A stretch of 64,000 nucleotides of DNA, taken from assembly GCA_025055285.1 (NCBI GenBank), contig JANWXM010000011.1, positions 51,131 through 115,130 on the forward strand, written 5' to 3'. Under the pieces are notes generated by a model. That model was not told the DNA's origin, ran no database searches, and saw nothing but the letters and a program-made list of their open reading frames with translations. The position numbers were made by a program, and so were the translations under genes. This document shows, piece after piece, positions 18,034 to 28,334 of the stretch. Every line of letters starts with the position of its first letter. Position 1 is the first letter of the stretch. The DNA comes from Saprospiraceae bacterium (lineage in GTDB: Bacteria > Bacteroidota > Bacteroidia > Chitinophagales > Saprospiraceae).

Positions 18034-18513
18034 TCATTTATTGCTCTCTTGGGCTCGACCAACAGCGCCGCCCGTGCGCGCTTGGTCGCTGAACCAAGCT
18101 GCCAATGAGCGCCGCTGCTCAGCAGTGAGTCGAGCCTCGGCATGTATCCACGTATAACTGCGCAAGGGCATTTCCCCGTCTAAGACTACTTCCGAACACG
18201 CTTCAAGCGCTTCCGTTTGTTCATGAGGCGGCATACTGCCAAATACACTAAAGTTTATGTGTTCTCGCGCTTCCTTGACGTGGTGATCCAACCACCACGA
18301 AATAGGAGCCACTTGCCCATACCAGGGGTAGTGAGTTTGGTATGAGTGACAATCATAGCAGGCAGCCCTGAGCAAGGTCCTTACTTCAGAAGGCGCTCTC
18401 AGCGTTGTGCAAAGGTCTTGGGCTGCATCTACAACAGGGACAGACCGGTTGGAGCGAATAAATTGAATGGCGATAAAGGCCAGAGCAAGTACAGCTAATA
18501 TTCGGTATTTCAT
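18034..18513 (-). CDS. Haem-binding-domain (CxxCH) exported protein
   Basis: N-terminal hydrophobic segment and 'CYDCHSYQTHYPWYGQVAPISWWLDHHVKEAREHINFS'. Confidence 0.8.
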   Translation of the reverse strand: MKYRILAVLALAFIAIQFIRSNRSVPVVDAAQDLCTTLRAPSEVRTLLRAACYDCHSYQTHYPWYGQVAPISWWLDHHVKEAREHINFSVFGSMPPHEQTEALEACSEVVLDGEMPLRSYTWIHAEARLTAEQRRSLAAWFSDQARTGGAVGRAQESNK

Positions 18514-18912
18514 GTCTTCAGGTTCTCTATCTGCGAATTTATGTTTAGCAAAACCGCATCTCTGCGTATTGAAAGCAAAAGTATCAGCTCTTCTCCGGTA
18601 GTTTATGAATTTATGAAGACCAATAAAAAGTAATCATAACTTCATGTTTTTTTAACAATTGTTTGATTGTTAGCCCTCTATATTTGTACAGCTCTATATA
18701 CTTTTTTAGAAATTTGGAAAAATCTAGAATTTACATGTAAAAAATCCCGCGCTGCACCTATCGTCTCTTCCATTATGTCTTACCTTCCTTTTTGGTCGCT
18801 CGCACTGGATGCTGTGGCGCTAGCCAGAACTTCGCTCCAGATACTTTTCGGATGGCGTGCTAGCGCGGGTCTTTGAACAAACAACTAATACATATCCGAT
18901 AACCGCCTAATA

Positions 18913-19773
18913 ATGAAACGGTTTATTGATATTGTCGTAATCTCGGATGTTCATTTAGGTACTTACGGTTGCCACGCGCGCGAGTTATTGAATTATTTGA
19001 AAAGCATCCGTCCTCGTGTACTGGTGCTCAATGGCGACATTTTTGACATTTGGTATTTTAAGAAAAGTTACTTTCCCAAGGAGCACTTAGAGGTTGTGCG
19101 GCGTCTCCTGAAAATGGCTGCAGAAGGGACAAAAATCTACTACCTAACGGGCAATCACGATGACCTGCTGCGCAAATTTGATGAAATTTCGTTTGGGATG
19201 ATTCACTTGAGAAATAAATTGGTTTTTCAAGTAAATGGAAAAACTTACTGGATATTTCACGGAGATGTGTTCGATGCGAGTATCCAGCGGGCGCGGTGGT
19301 TAGCGCGTTTAGGGGGTGAAGGGTATGATTTGCTAATTCGAATAAATCGCCTAGTCAATCGCACACGAGAGCTGTTAGGGCTACCGCCAGTGTCGTTTGC
19401 GGCAAGGGTGAAAAAGTCAGTTAAAGGCGCCGTCAAATATATTAGCGACTTCGAAGATATAGCCATTCAAGTGGCTGCCGAGAAGGGCTACGACTACGTA
19501 ATTTGTGGCCACATTCATCGGCCGCAGATTCGTAAGGTAAGGGCTAAGAACGGTCGAGAGGTGACCTACATGAATAGTGGCGATTGGGTAGAGCACCTTA
19601 CTGCGCTGGAACTTATACATGGAGAATGGAGCATCTATCAATACGATGCTTCCCTGTTCGAGGCCAGCAACTCGCGCTTCCAGATGGCTGAGCAAGATCC
19701 GAAAATTACTCTCCTCTACCACGAAGAGGTTCTGCCGAGCAATAACGGTACACTTACGTTCGACCTTCTGTAG
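18913..19773 (+). CDS. UDP-2,3-diacylglucosamine diphosphatase-like metallophosphoesterase
   Basis: 'VVISDVHLGT', 'NGDIFDIWYF', 'YLTGNHDD', 'FHGDVFD', 'ICGHIHRPQ', 'YMNSGDWVEH'. Confidence 0.85.
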   Translation: MKRFIDIVVISDVHLGTYGCHARELLNYLKSIRPRVLVLNGDIFDIWYFKKSYFPKEHLEVVRRLLKMAAEGTKIYYLTGNHDDLLRKFDEISFGMIHLRNKLVFQVNGKTYWIFHGDVFDASIQRARWLARLGGEGYDLLIRINRLVNRTRELLGLPPVSFAARVKKSVKGAVKYISDFEDIAIQVAAEKGYDYVICGHIHRPQIRKVRAKNGREVTYMNSGDWVEHLTALELIHGEWSIYQYDASLFEASNSRFQMAEQDPKITLLYHEEVLPSNNGTLTFDLL

Positions 19774-19913
19774 GGGCAAACTGCTTAAGGAAAGGGAATT
19801 TTTGTGCGCCGGGGTGGACAGGATAAAACATGTAACGGAGCGCTCCGGCGCCATTGTTTTTCCTACACCTTATTTGCGCATTTGCACCGCTCTGGCTTGA
19901 GGAAAGGTGTTCC

Positions 19914-21191
19914 TTAGGCGGCCTTCAAGTTGTCGAGGCCGGAGCGATTTATTTTTTGAACCGCATAATGGCGATTCACCACTAGCCTTTTGCTTTCAGT
20001 ATCTATTTCTTTTTCAGGGTCAAACATAGCATCCATGAGTATGGCTTCACAAAGCGCACGCAATCCTCGGGCGCCCAACTTGTATTCGATTGCCTTCTCC
20101 GCAATGTATTCGATGGCATCAGGCGTTACCTCGAGAGCAATGCCCTCCAAGGCAAACAGATGTTTGTACTGGCGCAGCAGGGCATTGCGCGGTTCTGTAA
20201 GAATTTTTTGCAGCGCCAAGGCGTCAAGGGGGTGAAGGTGAACCAGAACTGGTAAGCGACCGACTAGCTCAGGAATGAGTCCATATTGTTTGACATCTTG
20301 CGGAGCAAGGTATCGGAGCAGGTTATCGCGCTCTATTTGAGAAGTATGCGTTTTGTTGTAGCCAATGACTTGAGCGTTAACTCGACGAGCAATGATTTTT
20401 TCGATGCCATCGAAAGCACCTCCGCAAATGAAGAGGATGTTCTCTGTATTGATTTTGATCATCCGCTGCTCTGGGTGTTTACGTCCGCCTTGAGGCGGCA
20501 CGAGAATGTCGGCGCCCTCAAGCATTTTAAGAAGCGCTTGCTGAACACCCTCGCCTGATACATCGCGCGTGATGGAGGGATTGTCCTGTTTGCGGGCAAT
20601 TTTATCGATCTCATCAATGTAAACAATGCCGCGTTCGGCGGCCGCCACGTCATAGTCGCACACTTGAAGGAGTCGAGACAAAATGCTCTCAACATCCTCG
20701 CCTACATAGCCTGCCTCCGTAAATACCGTGGCGTCTACGATGGTAAAGGGCACATTTAGTAAGCGAGCGATGGTTTTGGCTAGTAAAGTTTTGCCCGTTC
20801 CCGTGTGTCCAACGAGTAAAATATTGGACTTTTCGATTTCTACAGCATGGGCATCTGTGGTTTTGCCTTTTCCTTTCTCTATCTGCTGAATCCGCTTATA
20901 GTGGTTGTAGACAGCTACAGCCAACACCTTCTTAGCTTCGTCTTGGCCTATAACGTATTCATCAAGAAAGGCTTTAATCTCTCGAGGTGGCATCAGACGC
21001 AGTGGTTGTCCGTAGCGCGTGTTTTTTGGCATTTTGCCGGCCAATTCCATCTCCACTATCTCGCGAGCTCTCTCGATGCACCTATCGCATATCTGGGCTT
21101 CTATGCCCGACACGAGCAGAGCTACTTCTTCGGCAGCTCGCCCACAAAAATGGCAATGTCCCGGCGTAGGCTTTTTTCCTCTACCTGGCAT
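19914..21191 (-). CDS. clpX: ATP-dependent Clp protease ATP-binding subunit ClpX (start shifted to the internal Met)
   Basis: Zinc finger '[26 protein letters not shown]', Walker A '[15 protein letters not shown]', '[14 protein letters not shown]'-type motifs. The ORF start at 21281 would overlap clpP; the Met at 21191 sits 5 bp past the clpP stop. Confidence 0.96.
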   Translation of the reverse strand: MPGRGKKPTPGHCHFCGRAAEEVALLVSGIEAQICDRCIERAREIVEMELAGKMPKNTRYGQPLRLMPPREIKAFLDEYVIGQDEAKKVLAVAVYNHYKRIQQIEKGKGKTTDAHAVEIEKSNILLVGHTGTGKTLLAKTIARLLNVPFTIVDATVFTEAGYVGEDVESILSRLLQVCDYDVAAAERGIVYIDEIDKIARKQDNPSITRDVSGEGVQQALLKMLEGADILVPPQGGRKHPEQRMIKINTENILFICGGAFDGIEKIIARRVNAQVIGYNKTHTSQIERDNLLRYLAPQDVKQYGLIPELVGRLPVLVHLHPLDALALQKILTEPRNALLRQYKHLFALEGIALEVTPDAIEYIAEKAIEYKLGARGLRALCEAILMDAMFDPEKEIDTESKRLVVNRHYAVQKINRSGLDNLKAA

Positions 21192-21196
21192 AGCTG

Positions 21197-21910
21197 TTAC
21201 TTTGGGTTTTTGCGCGGGTTTTGGCGTTCGAGCACTTCGTCGACTAACCCGTAGGCCTTTGCTTCCTCGGCGCTCATCCAATTATCGCGGTCGCAATCTT
21301 CCATGATTTTCTCAAAAGTCTGACCTGTGTGGGCGGCCAGCACTTCGTATAGGCTTTTCTGCATTTTTTTGATAAGCCGGTAGGTGATTTCAATGTCCGA
21401 AACCTGCCCTTGCGCTCCTCCCATAGGCTGATGAATCATCACGTGGCTGTGGTATAGGCAGCTGCGTTTCCCTTTAGCTCCAGCTGCCAACAAAACGGCA
21501 GCCATCGAAGCGGCAAGCCCTGTGCAGATTGTGGCTACATCGGGTGCAACATACTGCATCGTATCGTAGATGCCCAGACCGTCAATCACCGAACCTCCAG
21601 GGCTATTGATGAACAGTTGGATATCGCGCTTTGGGTCTGTAGATTCCAAAAAGAGCAATTGCGCCTGAATGACGTTCGCTACATAATCGTTGACGGGCAC
21701 ACCCATGAAGATGATGCGATCCATCATCAATCGGCTAAAGACGTCCATAGCCACCACATTCATTTGCCGCTCTTCGATAACAGCGGGGGTGAAGGCGCGA
21801 ATATGAGGAAGAGCTTTTTGCACATTAGATTCGATGTACTTCTCTAAGTGCATGCTGGTCATGCCCAAATGCTTTGTAGCGTAGCGCTGAAATTCTCTCT
21901 TGTCAAACAT
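21197..21910 (-). CDS. clpP: ATP-dependent Clp protease proteolytic subunit
   Basis: '[18 protein letters not shown]', '[19 protein letters not shown]', '[12 protein letters not shown]', '[20 protein letters not shown]'. Confidence 0.96.
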   Translation of the reverse strand: MFDKREFQRYATKHLGMTSMHLEKYIESNVQKALPHIRAFTPAVIEERQMNVVAMDVFSRLMMDRIIFMGVPVNDYVANVIQAQLLFLESTDPKRDIQLFINSPGGSVIDGLGIYDTMQYVAPDVATICTGLAASMAAVLLAAGAKGKRSCLYHSHVMIHQPMGGAQGQVSDIEITYRLIKKMQKSLYEVLAAHTGQTFEKIMEDCDRDNWMSAEEAKAYGLVDEVLERQNPRKNPK

Positions 21911-21977
21911 AATTTCTTTTTTTGGAACAATACCAACAAATACGGTCCACGAAGGTTTTTTCTCGACAATCGAGTGC

Positions 21978-23405
21978 CTAGGCCACCTCCACGCCTGTTG
22001 GCGATGTTTTTGATTCCGACGTTTGCAAGTCGTCTAACTCTTTTTTCCTTTCTCGGAGCAGTTCTTTTACCTTCTCCAGTGCCACGGGGCGCTCCTTTAC
22101 GGTTATCAGCGAAGGAAGAGCAGACGCTATTGCTCGATGTGTTAAATCGAACTCAATTTTTTCTACATATTCTCTGTCCTTCAAGGTCTCCCTCCAAAAC
22201 TTTTCCATCAGATGCAATCTTCCATTTTCAGCCAAGTAGTTATGGATGCGCCGCCCAGCCTCCACCACAACATCTTCTTTGCTCGGGTAAGCCTTTGTTT
22301 TTTCTCTCAAGTACTTAAATAAAAAATTCCACTTCCGCTTCTTAAGAAAGTTTTGGTATTCCTGTTCGTCTACGTCTTCTAAATTTGAGTCGGTCAAAAT
22401 AGAGAAAAGTTTTTTGGTATAGCGGTGGGGCCAGGAAATTTCATTGAGTTGGTTTAGGCGGTTCAATACGTCTACTAAAAATATTCCATCGAGTTGATGA
22501 GCATACATGCCCTTTATGCTTTCTTTTAAAGCGCGAAGAGCTTCCTCCTCGGTAGAGACATCTTTGCCGAAGTAGGCATTGAAGAACTCTTTCGTGAGCG
22601 GAGCAGGTTCGCGTCGGTAGACTTTGCGAATAGTTACTTCAAACCAATCGCCTATCTCACTCCCTTCTTCCTCGGGAATTTCTAGCCATCTCCGATAAAA
22701 GTCCTCAGAAATCAGTTCTCGCAAGATACCTAGGCGTACTCGGAGGACGTCATTTACAGCATGCCCTACGAAGGATTCCGCAAGGCTTTGAATCTTCTCT
22801 TTGGAGAGCAGCAGGCGAAGCGTCCGGTGCAAGCCTCCCTCTTTAGGAGAATCGCCGGCCAATTCCACTGCCTCCATTTGGATGACATCTCCGTAGGTAA
22901 TACCCTCTTCAATCTCCCGATCTGTTCCTGAGAGCAAAGACAACGAACGAATCTCCTGCTGCACTAATTCGTCAGAGAGGTCTAACACAATTTTTTCGTA
23001 TTCATTTTCAGGATCTAAACCCTTCACTTCTTTCGGAAACAGACCAACTTCAAAAATAGCAACATTTTCTTCAGCAATCTTTTTGACAGACGACGGAAAA
23101 GTTGAAAACGAAGTGGATACCATGAGGGGTGGTCCTATGAAATAGAGGGCATCTTCATCTTGGCCTATCTTTTCTATCGACTCTTCTATGATATTCTGGT
23201 AGGTCTCTCGCACGAGATGCCCCTCATACCTCGAACGAATCAGAGTCGACGGGACGTGCCCTGGTCGGAAACCCTTCATCGTTCCCGTTTTGACTAGATT
23301 TCTAATCTGTTCTTCCACTCGAGAGGCAATTTCCTCTTTGAAAAAGGTAAGGTGGAACTGCAAAATGTGCTCTTCTTCGAGCAAGCGTTTTTCTATATGA
23401 GGCAT
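21978..23405 (-). CDS. tig: Trigger factor
   Basis: 475 aa; '[33 protein letters not shown]'; position upstream of clpP-clpX. Confidence 0.88.
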   Translation of the reverse strand: MPHIEKRLLEEEHILQFHLTFFKEEIASRVEEQIRNLVKTGTMKGFRPGHVPSTLIRSRYEGHLVRETYQNIIEESIEKIGQDEDALYFIGPPLMVSTSFSTFPSSVKKIAEENVAIFEVGLFPKEVKGLDPENEYEKIVLDLSDELVQQEIRSLSLLSGTDREIEEGITYGDVIQMEAVELAGDSPKEGGLHRTLRLLLSKEKIQSLAESFVGHAVNDVLRVRLGILRELISEDFYRRWLEIPEEEGSEIGDWFEVTIRKVYRREPAPLTKEFFNAYFGKDVSTEEEALRALKESIKGMYAHQLDGIFLVDVLNRLNQLNEISWPHRYTKKLFSILTDSNLEDVDEQEYQNFLKKRKWNFLFKYLREKTKAYPSKEDVVVEAGRRIHNYLAENGRLHLMEKFWRETLKDREYVEKIEFDLTHRAIASALPSLITVKERPVALEKVKELLRERKKELDDLQTSESKTSPTGVEVA

Positions 23406-23439
23406 GGAAAAAGGGAAGAAGTCTCCTTGATGAACTTTG

Positions 23440-23521
23440 TGCGGGCGGAGGGATTCGAACCCTCAAGCCTTTCGGCGCCAGATCCTAAGTCTGGTACGTC
23501 TACCAATTCCGCCACACCCGC
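23440..23521 (-). tRNA. tRNA-Leu (anticodon UAG)
   Basis: GCGGGTGTGGCGGAATTGGTAGACGTACCAGACTTAGGATCTGGCGCCGAAAGGCTTGAGGGTTCGAATCCCTCCGCCCGCA; acceptor, anticodon (CTTAGGA) and T arms all form, long variable arm. Confidence 0.97.
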
Positions 23522-23660
23522 CACGCAAATCAAAAACCCAATCGGGCCGCAAAGTTAGGAAAAATTTGCCTGACAAAGCTGGCCTATTAGCCAATCGTTA
23601 ACGATGTTAAAACAGGATTAGGTGCGAACTATTGAGGTTTCTTAATTTTGAGCTGCAAAA

Positions 23661-25916
23661 ATGACGCTTATGTCCGGAATGCCTCCTCGTACATCTAACG
23701 AGGAATATGCCCGCATTGTAAGGCAAGGATATCGCAATTTGCTTCGCAGCTTACCAAAACCCTTGAGCGACGAAGACCGGCGCATGATTCGCGATGCTCT
23801 CGATCTAGCTGCTGAGGCTCATCGGCATCAGGTGCGGATGACGGGCGAACCGTACATCACTCATCCGATCGCTGTAGCGCAAATCTGTGCCGAAGAGATA
23901 GGGCTGGGCCCGACCGCTGTAGCATGTGCTCTTCTGCATGATGTAGTGGAGGACACCTCTGTAAGTCTAGAAATGATTCGCGAGCGCTTTGGCGAACGAG
24001 TAGCGCTTATTGTCGAAGGTCTTACAAAGTTAGACGAAGAAAAGGATGACAAATATGCTGGCGAGCGACAAGCCATCAACCTGACTCATGTCATGCGCGC
24101 CATGCTTGTAGACGTGCGGGTCATCCTTATTAAAATGGCGGACCGCTTGCACAATCTCCGAACTATAAAGGGCATGCCGCCTGAGAAACAGCAGCGGATT
24201 GTCATCGAAACAGACTCCATTTACACCCCTCTGGCACATCGCCTGGGCTTATACAATATTAAGACGGAATTTCAGGACATTTATCTTAAAATCATTCATC
24301 CGGAAAAATATCGAGAAATCGCTGACAAGCTTGCTCAAACTAAGCGCTCGCGAGAACAATACATTCGTGATTTTATCCGACCCATTGAAGAGGCCTTACA
24401 TAAACAACTAAAAGGTATCAAATTCCGTATCTTAGGTCGGCCCAAGAGTATTTATTCGATATGGAATAAAATGTGTCAAAAAGAGGTCGCTTTCGAAGAT
24501 ATTTATGACCTCTTCGCTATTCGCATCATTTTAGACGTTCCTTTCGAAGAAGAGCGTATGGCTTGCTGGATGGTATACGCCATCGTTACCAGCATATATC
24601 AGAATATTCCAGCTCGCCAGAAAGATTGGATAACTACACCCAAGGCGAATGGATATGAATCGCTTCATACGTCCGTTATTGGTCCGGGCGGAAAGTACGT
24701 AGAAGTACAGATCCGCACCGAGCGGATGAATGACATCGCCGAACGCGGTTATGCAGCGCACTGGAAGTACAAAGGCCTCAAATTGCTCAATCGCAACGAA
24801 AACACGTTCGAGAAATGGTTCGACCGTATTCGAGAGGTTCTAGAGAATAATACGGCGAGCGCAAAGGAGATTATGGTCGCCTTTGAGGATGAAATCCTCG
24901 AAGAAGAAGTTCACGTGCTTACTCCCAAGGGGGAAAGCCGCTTCCTCAAGGAAGGTGCTACTGCGCTCGACTTCGCTTTCGATATCCATTCCGACATCGG
25001 CTGTACATGTCGCATCATTCGAGTCAACGGTGCTGTTGTACCGTTCAATTATGTCCTCAAGAACGGCGACCAGGTCTCGGTAGAAACTGACAAGAATGCC
25101 CGCCCTACGCCAGACTGGCTCAAGTACGTCACCACCTCAAAAGCAAAAAACCGCATCCGGGCTGCTTTAAAAAAAGAGCGCTTTAAAATGGCTGCTGACG
25201 GGCTTGAAATCTTAGAGCGCAAAGTGCAACGCCTCTTTAACTGCTCTGCCGAACCTTACGTCGAAGCATTAGCTAAATGGTATGGCTTCGACCAACGGCT
25301 AGAGTTCTTGGTGGCTATAGCCCTTCAACAGGTGGATTTGCTTCGCCTTAAAGAAATTCGCCTTGAGAACGGAAAGATAGAGCCCATTGTACAGCTCAAC
25401 GCTTCACCCGATGCCCAAAAGCCACAAGAACCGACAACGACCGTTAAGCCAAATGCTGCGCCAACAGATATAATCATTAACGATGAGCCTGGCCACTTAT
25501 ACAGTTATGTTTTGGCTAGTTGCTGTACTCCTCTGCCGGGCGATGCTATCTTCGCCTACATTACCTCCCGAGAAAACGTAGCTAAAATCCATCGAGAATC
25601 ATGCCCTAATGCAACTTACCTCAAGCGAAACTACTCCTATCGCATTTTTCCGGCGCGCTGGGGCAACGTCGCTCAATTCCATTTCGTGGCTGCCATAGCA
25701 GTAAAGGGCATTGACCAAGGCCCAGGAACCATCCAACGTCTTTCTGACCACATCTCGAGCATGGGCATCAACATTCGCTCCTTCTCCATTGCAGGAGACA
25801 GAGGCTATTTTTCAGGTCGAATAGAGCTCATCGTAGCAAGCAATGCGCAACTCCAGCAAGTGACCAAAGAGATCAGAAAACTAAAATTTGTTACTTCCGT
25901 CGAACGCATAGAGTAG
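23661..25916 (+). CDS. RelA/SpoT family (p)ppGpp synthetase/hydrolase
   Basis: HD 'ACALLHDVVEDTSV', synthetase 'YRIFP'/'GYESLHTSVIGPGGKYVEVQIRTERMNDIAERGYAAHWKYK', TGS and ACT regions. Confidence 0.95.
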   Translation: MTLMSGMPPRTSNEEYARIVRQGYRNLLRSLPKPLSDEDRRMIRDALDLAAEAHRHQVRMTGEPYITHPIAVAQICAEEIGLGPTAVACALLHDVVEDTSVSLEMIRERFGERVALIVEGLTKLDEEKDDKYAGERQAINLTHVMRAMLVDVRVILIKMADRLHNLRTIKGMPPEKQQRIVIETDSIYTPLAHRLGLYNIKTEFQDIYLKIIHPEKYREIADKLAQTKRSREQYIRDFIRPIEEALHKQLKGIKFRILGRPKSIYSIWNKMCQKEVAFEDIYDLFAIRIILDVPFEEERMACWMVYAIVTSIYQNIPARQKDWITTPKANGYESLHTSVIGPGGKYVEVQIRTERMNDIAERGYAAHWKYKGLKLLNRNENTFEKWFDRIREVLENNTASAKEIMVAFEDEILEEEVHVLTPKGESRFLKEGATALDFAFDIHSDIGCTCRIIRVNGAVVPFNYVLKNGDQVSVETDKNARPTPDWLKYVTTSKAKNRIRAALKKERFKMAADGLEILERKVQRLFNCSAEPYVEALAKWYGFDQRLEFLVAIALQQVDLLRLKEIRLENGKIEPIVQLNASPDAQKPQEPTTTVKPNAAPTDIIINDEPGHLYSYVLASCCTPLPGDAIFAYITSRENVAKIHRESCPNATYLKRNYSYRIFPARWGNVAQFHFVAAIAVKGIDQGPGTIQRLSDHISSMGINIRSFSIAGDRGYFSGRIELIVASNAQLQQVTKEIRKLKFVTSVERIE

Positions 25917-25964
25917 GCTAACGATCGACAAGCCTGAAATAAGGTGTTTTATAAGCCGTTGATT

Positions 25965-25992
25965 TCCAGTTGAAATCCAGTTGAAATTCAAC
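25965..25992. promoter_or_regulatory. Candidate operator: tandem 11-bp repeat plus 13-bp palindrome upstream of the S24-type repressor
   Basis: TCCAGTTGAAA TCCAGTTGAAA (25965-25986) running into palindrome GTTGAAATTCAAC (25980-25992). Confidence 0.5.
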
Positions 25993-26027
25993 GGGGATAT
26001 TTTTTTGAAAAAAAATCTTTAAAAATT

Positions 26028-26059
26028 TTTGTTTTAAAAAGCAAAAAGTTTTAAATTTG
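26028..26059 (+). promoter_or_regulatory. Bacteroidetes-type promoter (TTTG-N20-TAAATTTG)
   Basis: TTTG at 26028-26031 and TAAATTTG (TAnnTTTG) at 26052-26059, 62 bp before the ATG at 26122. Confidence 0.55.
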
Positions 26060-26121
26060 CATCGAAAATGCAGTTGAAAAATGCCAGCCTAATTCATTAA
26101 AAATGTCTAAACTTATATCCT

Positions 26122-26859
26122 ATGATTAGAGACGACCGAATTGAGTTAAATAGGCGCTTTGTGCAAGCCTTTCGACTCTTAGAGGAGCGGGGGGTCATTG
26201 TAAAAAATGACCGCCACGGCAGAGGTATGGGCGATGTAGCAGAAAAAGTATTGGGAAACCGCGCCTATGGCCATATCATTCGGGCATTTCTCTCGCAAAA
26301 GCGCGTAATAGATTACGGTCAAGCGAAAGCTTTCTGCCGTGCCTACGACATTAATGAGAACTGGATGCTACATGGCATTGGGCAACCTTTTGGTTTCTCT
26401 AATCAACTCCAAACAGCCTACCTCGACGATTCTTCCCTCTCCAGCAGGATGGGCAACATTTGGTTTACGACGGTTGAGGCGTTTGGCGGTGCTACAGTGG
26501 GTACAGAGTGGCCTGAAACGGGTACCTATTTCTCTATTCCTGGAATAAGCAGCGCGGGCGGGCGGCTAGTGGCCTTTAGTGTCGTAGGCAACTCGATGGA
26601 TCCCGTCATTCAGGAAGGCGATATTATTGTCTGTCGCGAGGTAGAGCGGGTCGAAGATATTCGAGACAACGAGATCTATACGGTGCGTAGCGAGGGCAAA
26701 TTGTGGGTAAAGTACGTGCAGAAAAAGTACAACAGTGCAGGGCAGGTCGTCAGCCTCAAACTCATCTCGGCCAATTATTTCGACCACGACCCGTTTGAGA
26801 TCGAAGTTAATGAAACAACCCGCCTTTACAAGGTCATCCGCAAGATTTCTGCGCTGTAA
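26122..26859 (+). CDS. S24/LexA-like peptidase-domain repressor
   Basis: C-terminal 'VVGNSMDPVIQEGDIIVCREVERVEDIRDNEIYTVRSEGKLWVKYVQ' S24 domain; N-terminal HTH-like region. Confidence 0.88.
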   Translation: MIRDDRIELNRRFVQAFRLLEERGVIVKNDRHGRGMGDVAEKVLGNRAYGHIIRAFLSQKRVIDYGQAKAFCRAYDINENWMLHGIGQPFGFSNQLQTAYLDDSSLSSRMGNIWFTTVEAFGGATVGTEWPETGTYFSIPGISSAGGRLVAFSVVGNSMDPVIQEGDIIVCREVERVEDIRDNEIYTVRSEGKLWVKYVQKKYNSAGQVVSLKLISANYFDHDPFEIEVNETTRLYKVIRKISAL

Positions 26860-26892
26860 TTAAGAGAAACTTTCCTGCTGCTTATTGTTTTT

Positions 26893-26927
26893 AGCCTCCC
26901 GGTGTTAGTCATCGGAGAGGCCTTTTT
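26893..26927 (+). terminator. Rho-independent terminator for the repressor gene
   Basis: GCCTCcCGGTGttagtCATCGgAGAGGC followed by CTTTTT; overlaps the 3' end of lspA on the other strand. Confidence 0.65.
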
Positions 26928-27648
26928 GTAACTGTTCGTCTCCAGGGGGTGGAGCTTGGCCTGATTCTGTTGCCTTTTGGTCAGTTTCTGAGGAAGTCTC
27001 CTGAGGTGATGAATCTTCCTGCTTATCTAAGACCTCTTCGCGGAAAAAACGCCGCTGGAAGAGCAAAATGGCGAACACGCCGATTGTAATAGATGCGTCT
27101 GCCACATTGAAAATAGGGCTAAAGAACAACCACTCTTCGCCACCGATAAAGGGCAACCATTTCGGCATGCGAAGCCATACGATAGGAAAATAAAACATGT
27201 CTACCACCTTGCCGTGCAGAAATGCTCCATATCCTTGCCCAGGTGGCACAAGCCGAGCAGGCACGCAGTCGTGATATGGCGATTCTGTGAAAATAAGGCC
27301 GTAAAAGGCGCTGTCGATGATATTGCCAAGGGCACCAGCGGTGATCAAGCCAACGCTGTATAAAAAGCCTGATGGAACTCGGGCTGCAATCAGCATTCGC
27401 AGGTACCAAATAAGCGCCACTACCATCCCAATGCGAAATATGCTGAGCAACAGCTTGCCATATTTCCATTCAAACGTTATCCCAAAAGCCATGCCCTCGT
27501 TTTCAACAAAGTGTAGCCTGGCCCAACTCAAGCCCAAAATGGGCACATCTTGGTTGTAGCAAAAGGTCGTTTTCACGTAGACCTTCAGCGCTTGGTCGAG
27601 AGCAAGGACAAACAGGATTAGCAGCAGAACTCGGTAGGAGCGTCTCAA
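26905..27648 (-). CDS. lspA: Lipoprotein signal peptidase (signal peptidase II)
   Basis: 'LDQALKVYVKT', 'FVENEGMAFG', 'ITAGALGNIIDSAFYG', 'VVDMFYFPI', 'FNVADASITIGV'; conserved Asp residues present. Confidence 0.93.
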   Translation of the reverse strand: MRRSYRVLLLILFVLALDQALKVYVKTTFCYNQDVPILGLSWARLHFVENEGMAFGITFEWKYGKLLLSIFRIGMVVALIWYLRMLIAARVPSGFLYSVGLITAGALGNIIDSAFYGLIFTESPYHDCVPARLVPPGQGYGAFLHGKVVDMFYFPIVWLRMPKWLPFIGGEEWLFFSPIFNVADASITIGVFAILLFQRRFFREEVLDKQEDSSPQETSSETDQKATESGQAPPPGDEQLQKGLSDD

Positions 27649-28334
27649 GGGCGTTTGCTTTATCTTTTAAAAACGGCGCAAAGATGCGATGCTCAGCGGC
27701 TTTTGTATAGGGGCAGGTTAGAAATATTGAACCTCCCAATTCCCAATAAAAGTTTAGTTTGCGGCATATAAGCCAAAGATTCTCAATCTGAGGCAATTGG
27801 CTAATCGCTAAAAAGTCCTTACAATACGAAATCTCAAAGAAGTGCTCTTGAGGTAAGGTCATTGCCTCTGCGCTCGAATAGTGAACCTGGCCTAAATAGG
27901 TGATACCCGCTTTACCTTCAAAGTTTCTACCAACATCCTCTTATGTTGCCACTCAGGATTTCCAACAGTAGTATGAAGCCTTCTTCCATGAATATTTAGC
28001 TGCTGCGCGGCGGAAAATGTACTCCATCCTATCTTCGTTCGATCTCCATAGAAGTATGGCTCTTGTTGCAAAGAGAGAGAGTCAAACCATTGCCCACGCA
28101 TTCGAGCAATGAAACGCGACTTGAATTTTACAGCAAGTTAACCCATGCGGAAAGATCATTCTCCGATGCCTGTTTTTTCCAGGTCGATTGAACTTTGTCT
28201 TTGGAGAGCGTTTATTTTTCCCAGTGCAAAAACCTGGATAGCCCTTTACTTCAAGAGGTATTTAAGGATTATTTTTCAAAGTGCGCGCTTTTCATTTTTT
28301 CTTTTGCGATCAGCTAGAAAGCGGTCGGCAGTGT

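Noticed and set aside
23352-23558. 68-aa plus-strand ORF
   Set aside because: Antisense read of tRNA-Leu (the familiar 'AEGFEPSSL' type tRNA artefact).
27503-28101. Minus-strand ORFs 27503..27862 and 27892..28101 as one frameshifted gene
   Set aside because: The frames can be joined loosely but no family is recognisable, and the first overlaps the lspA start; not supportable without a search.
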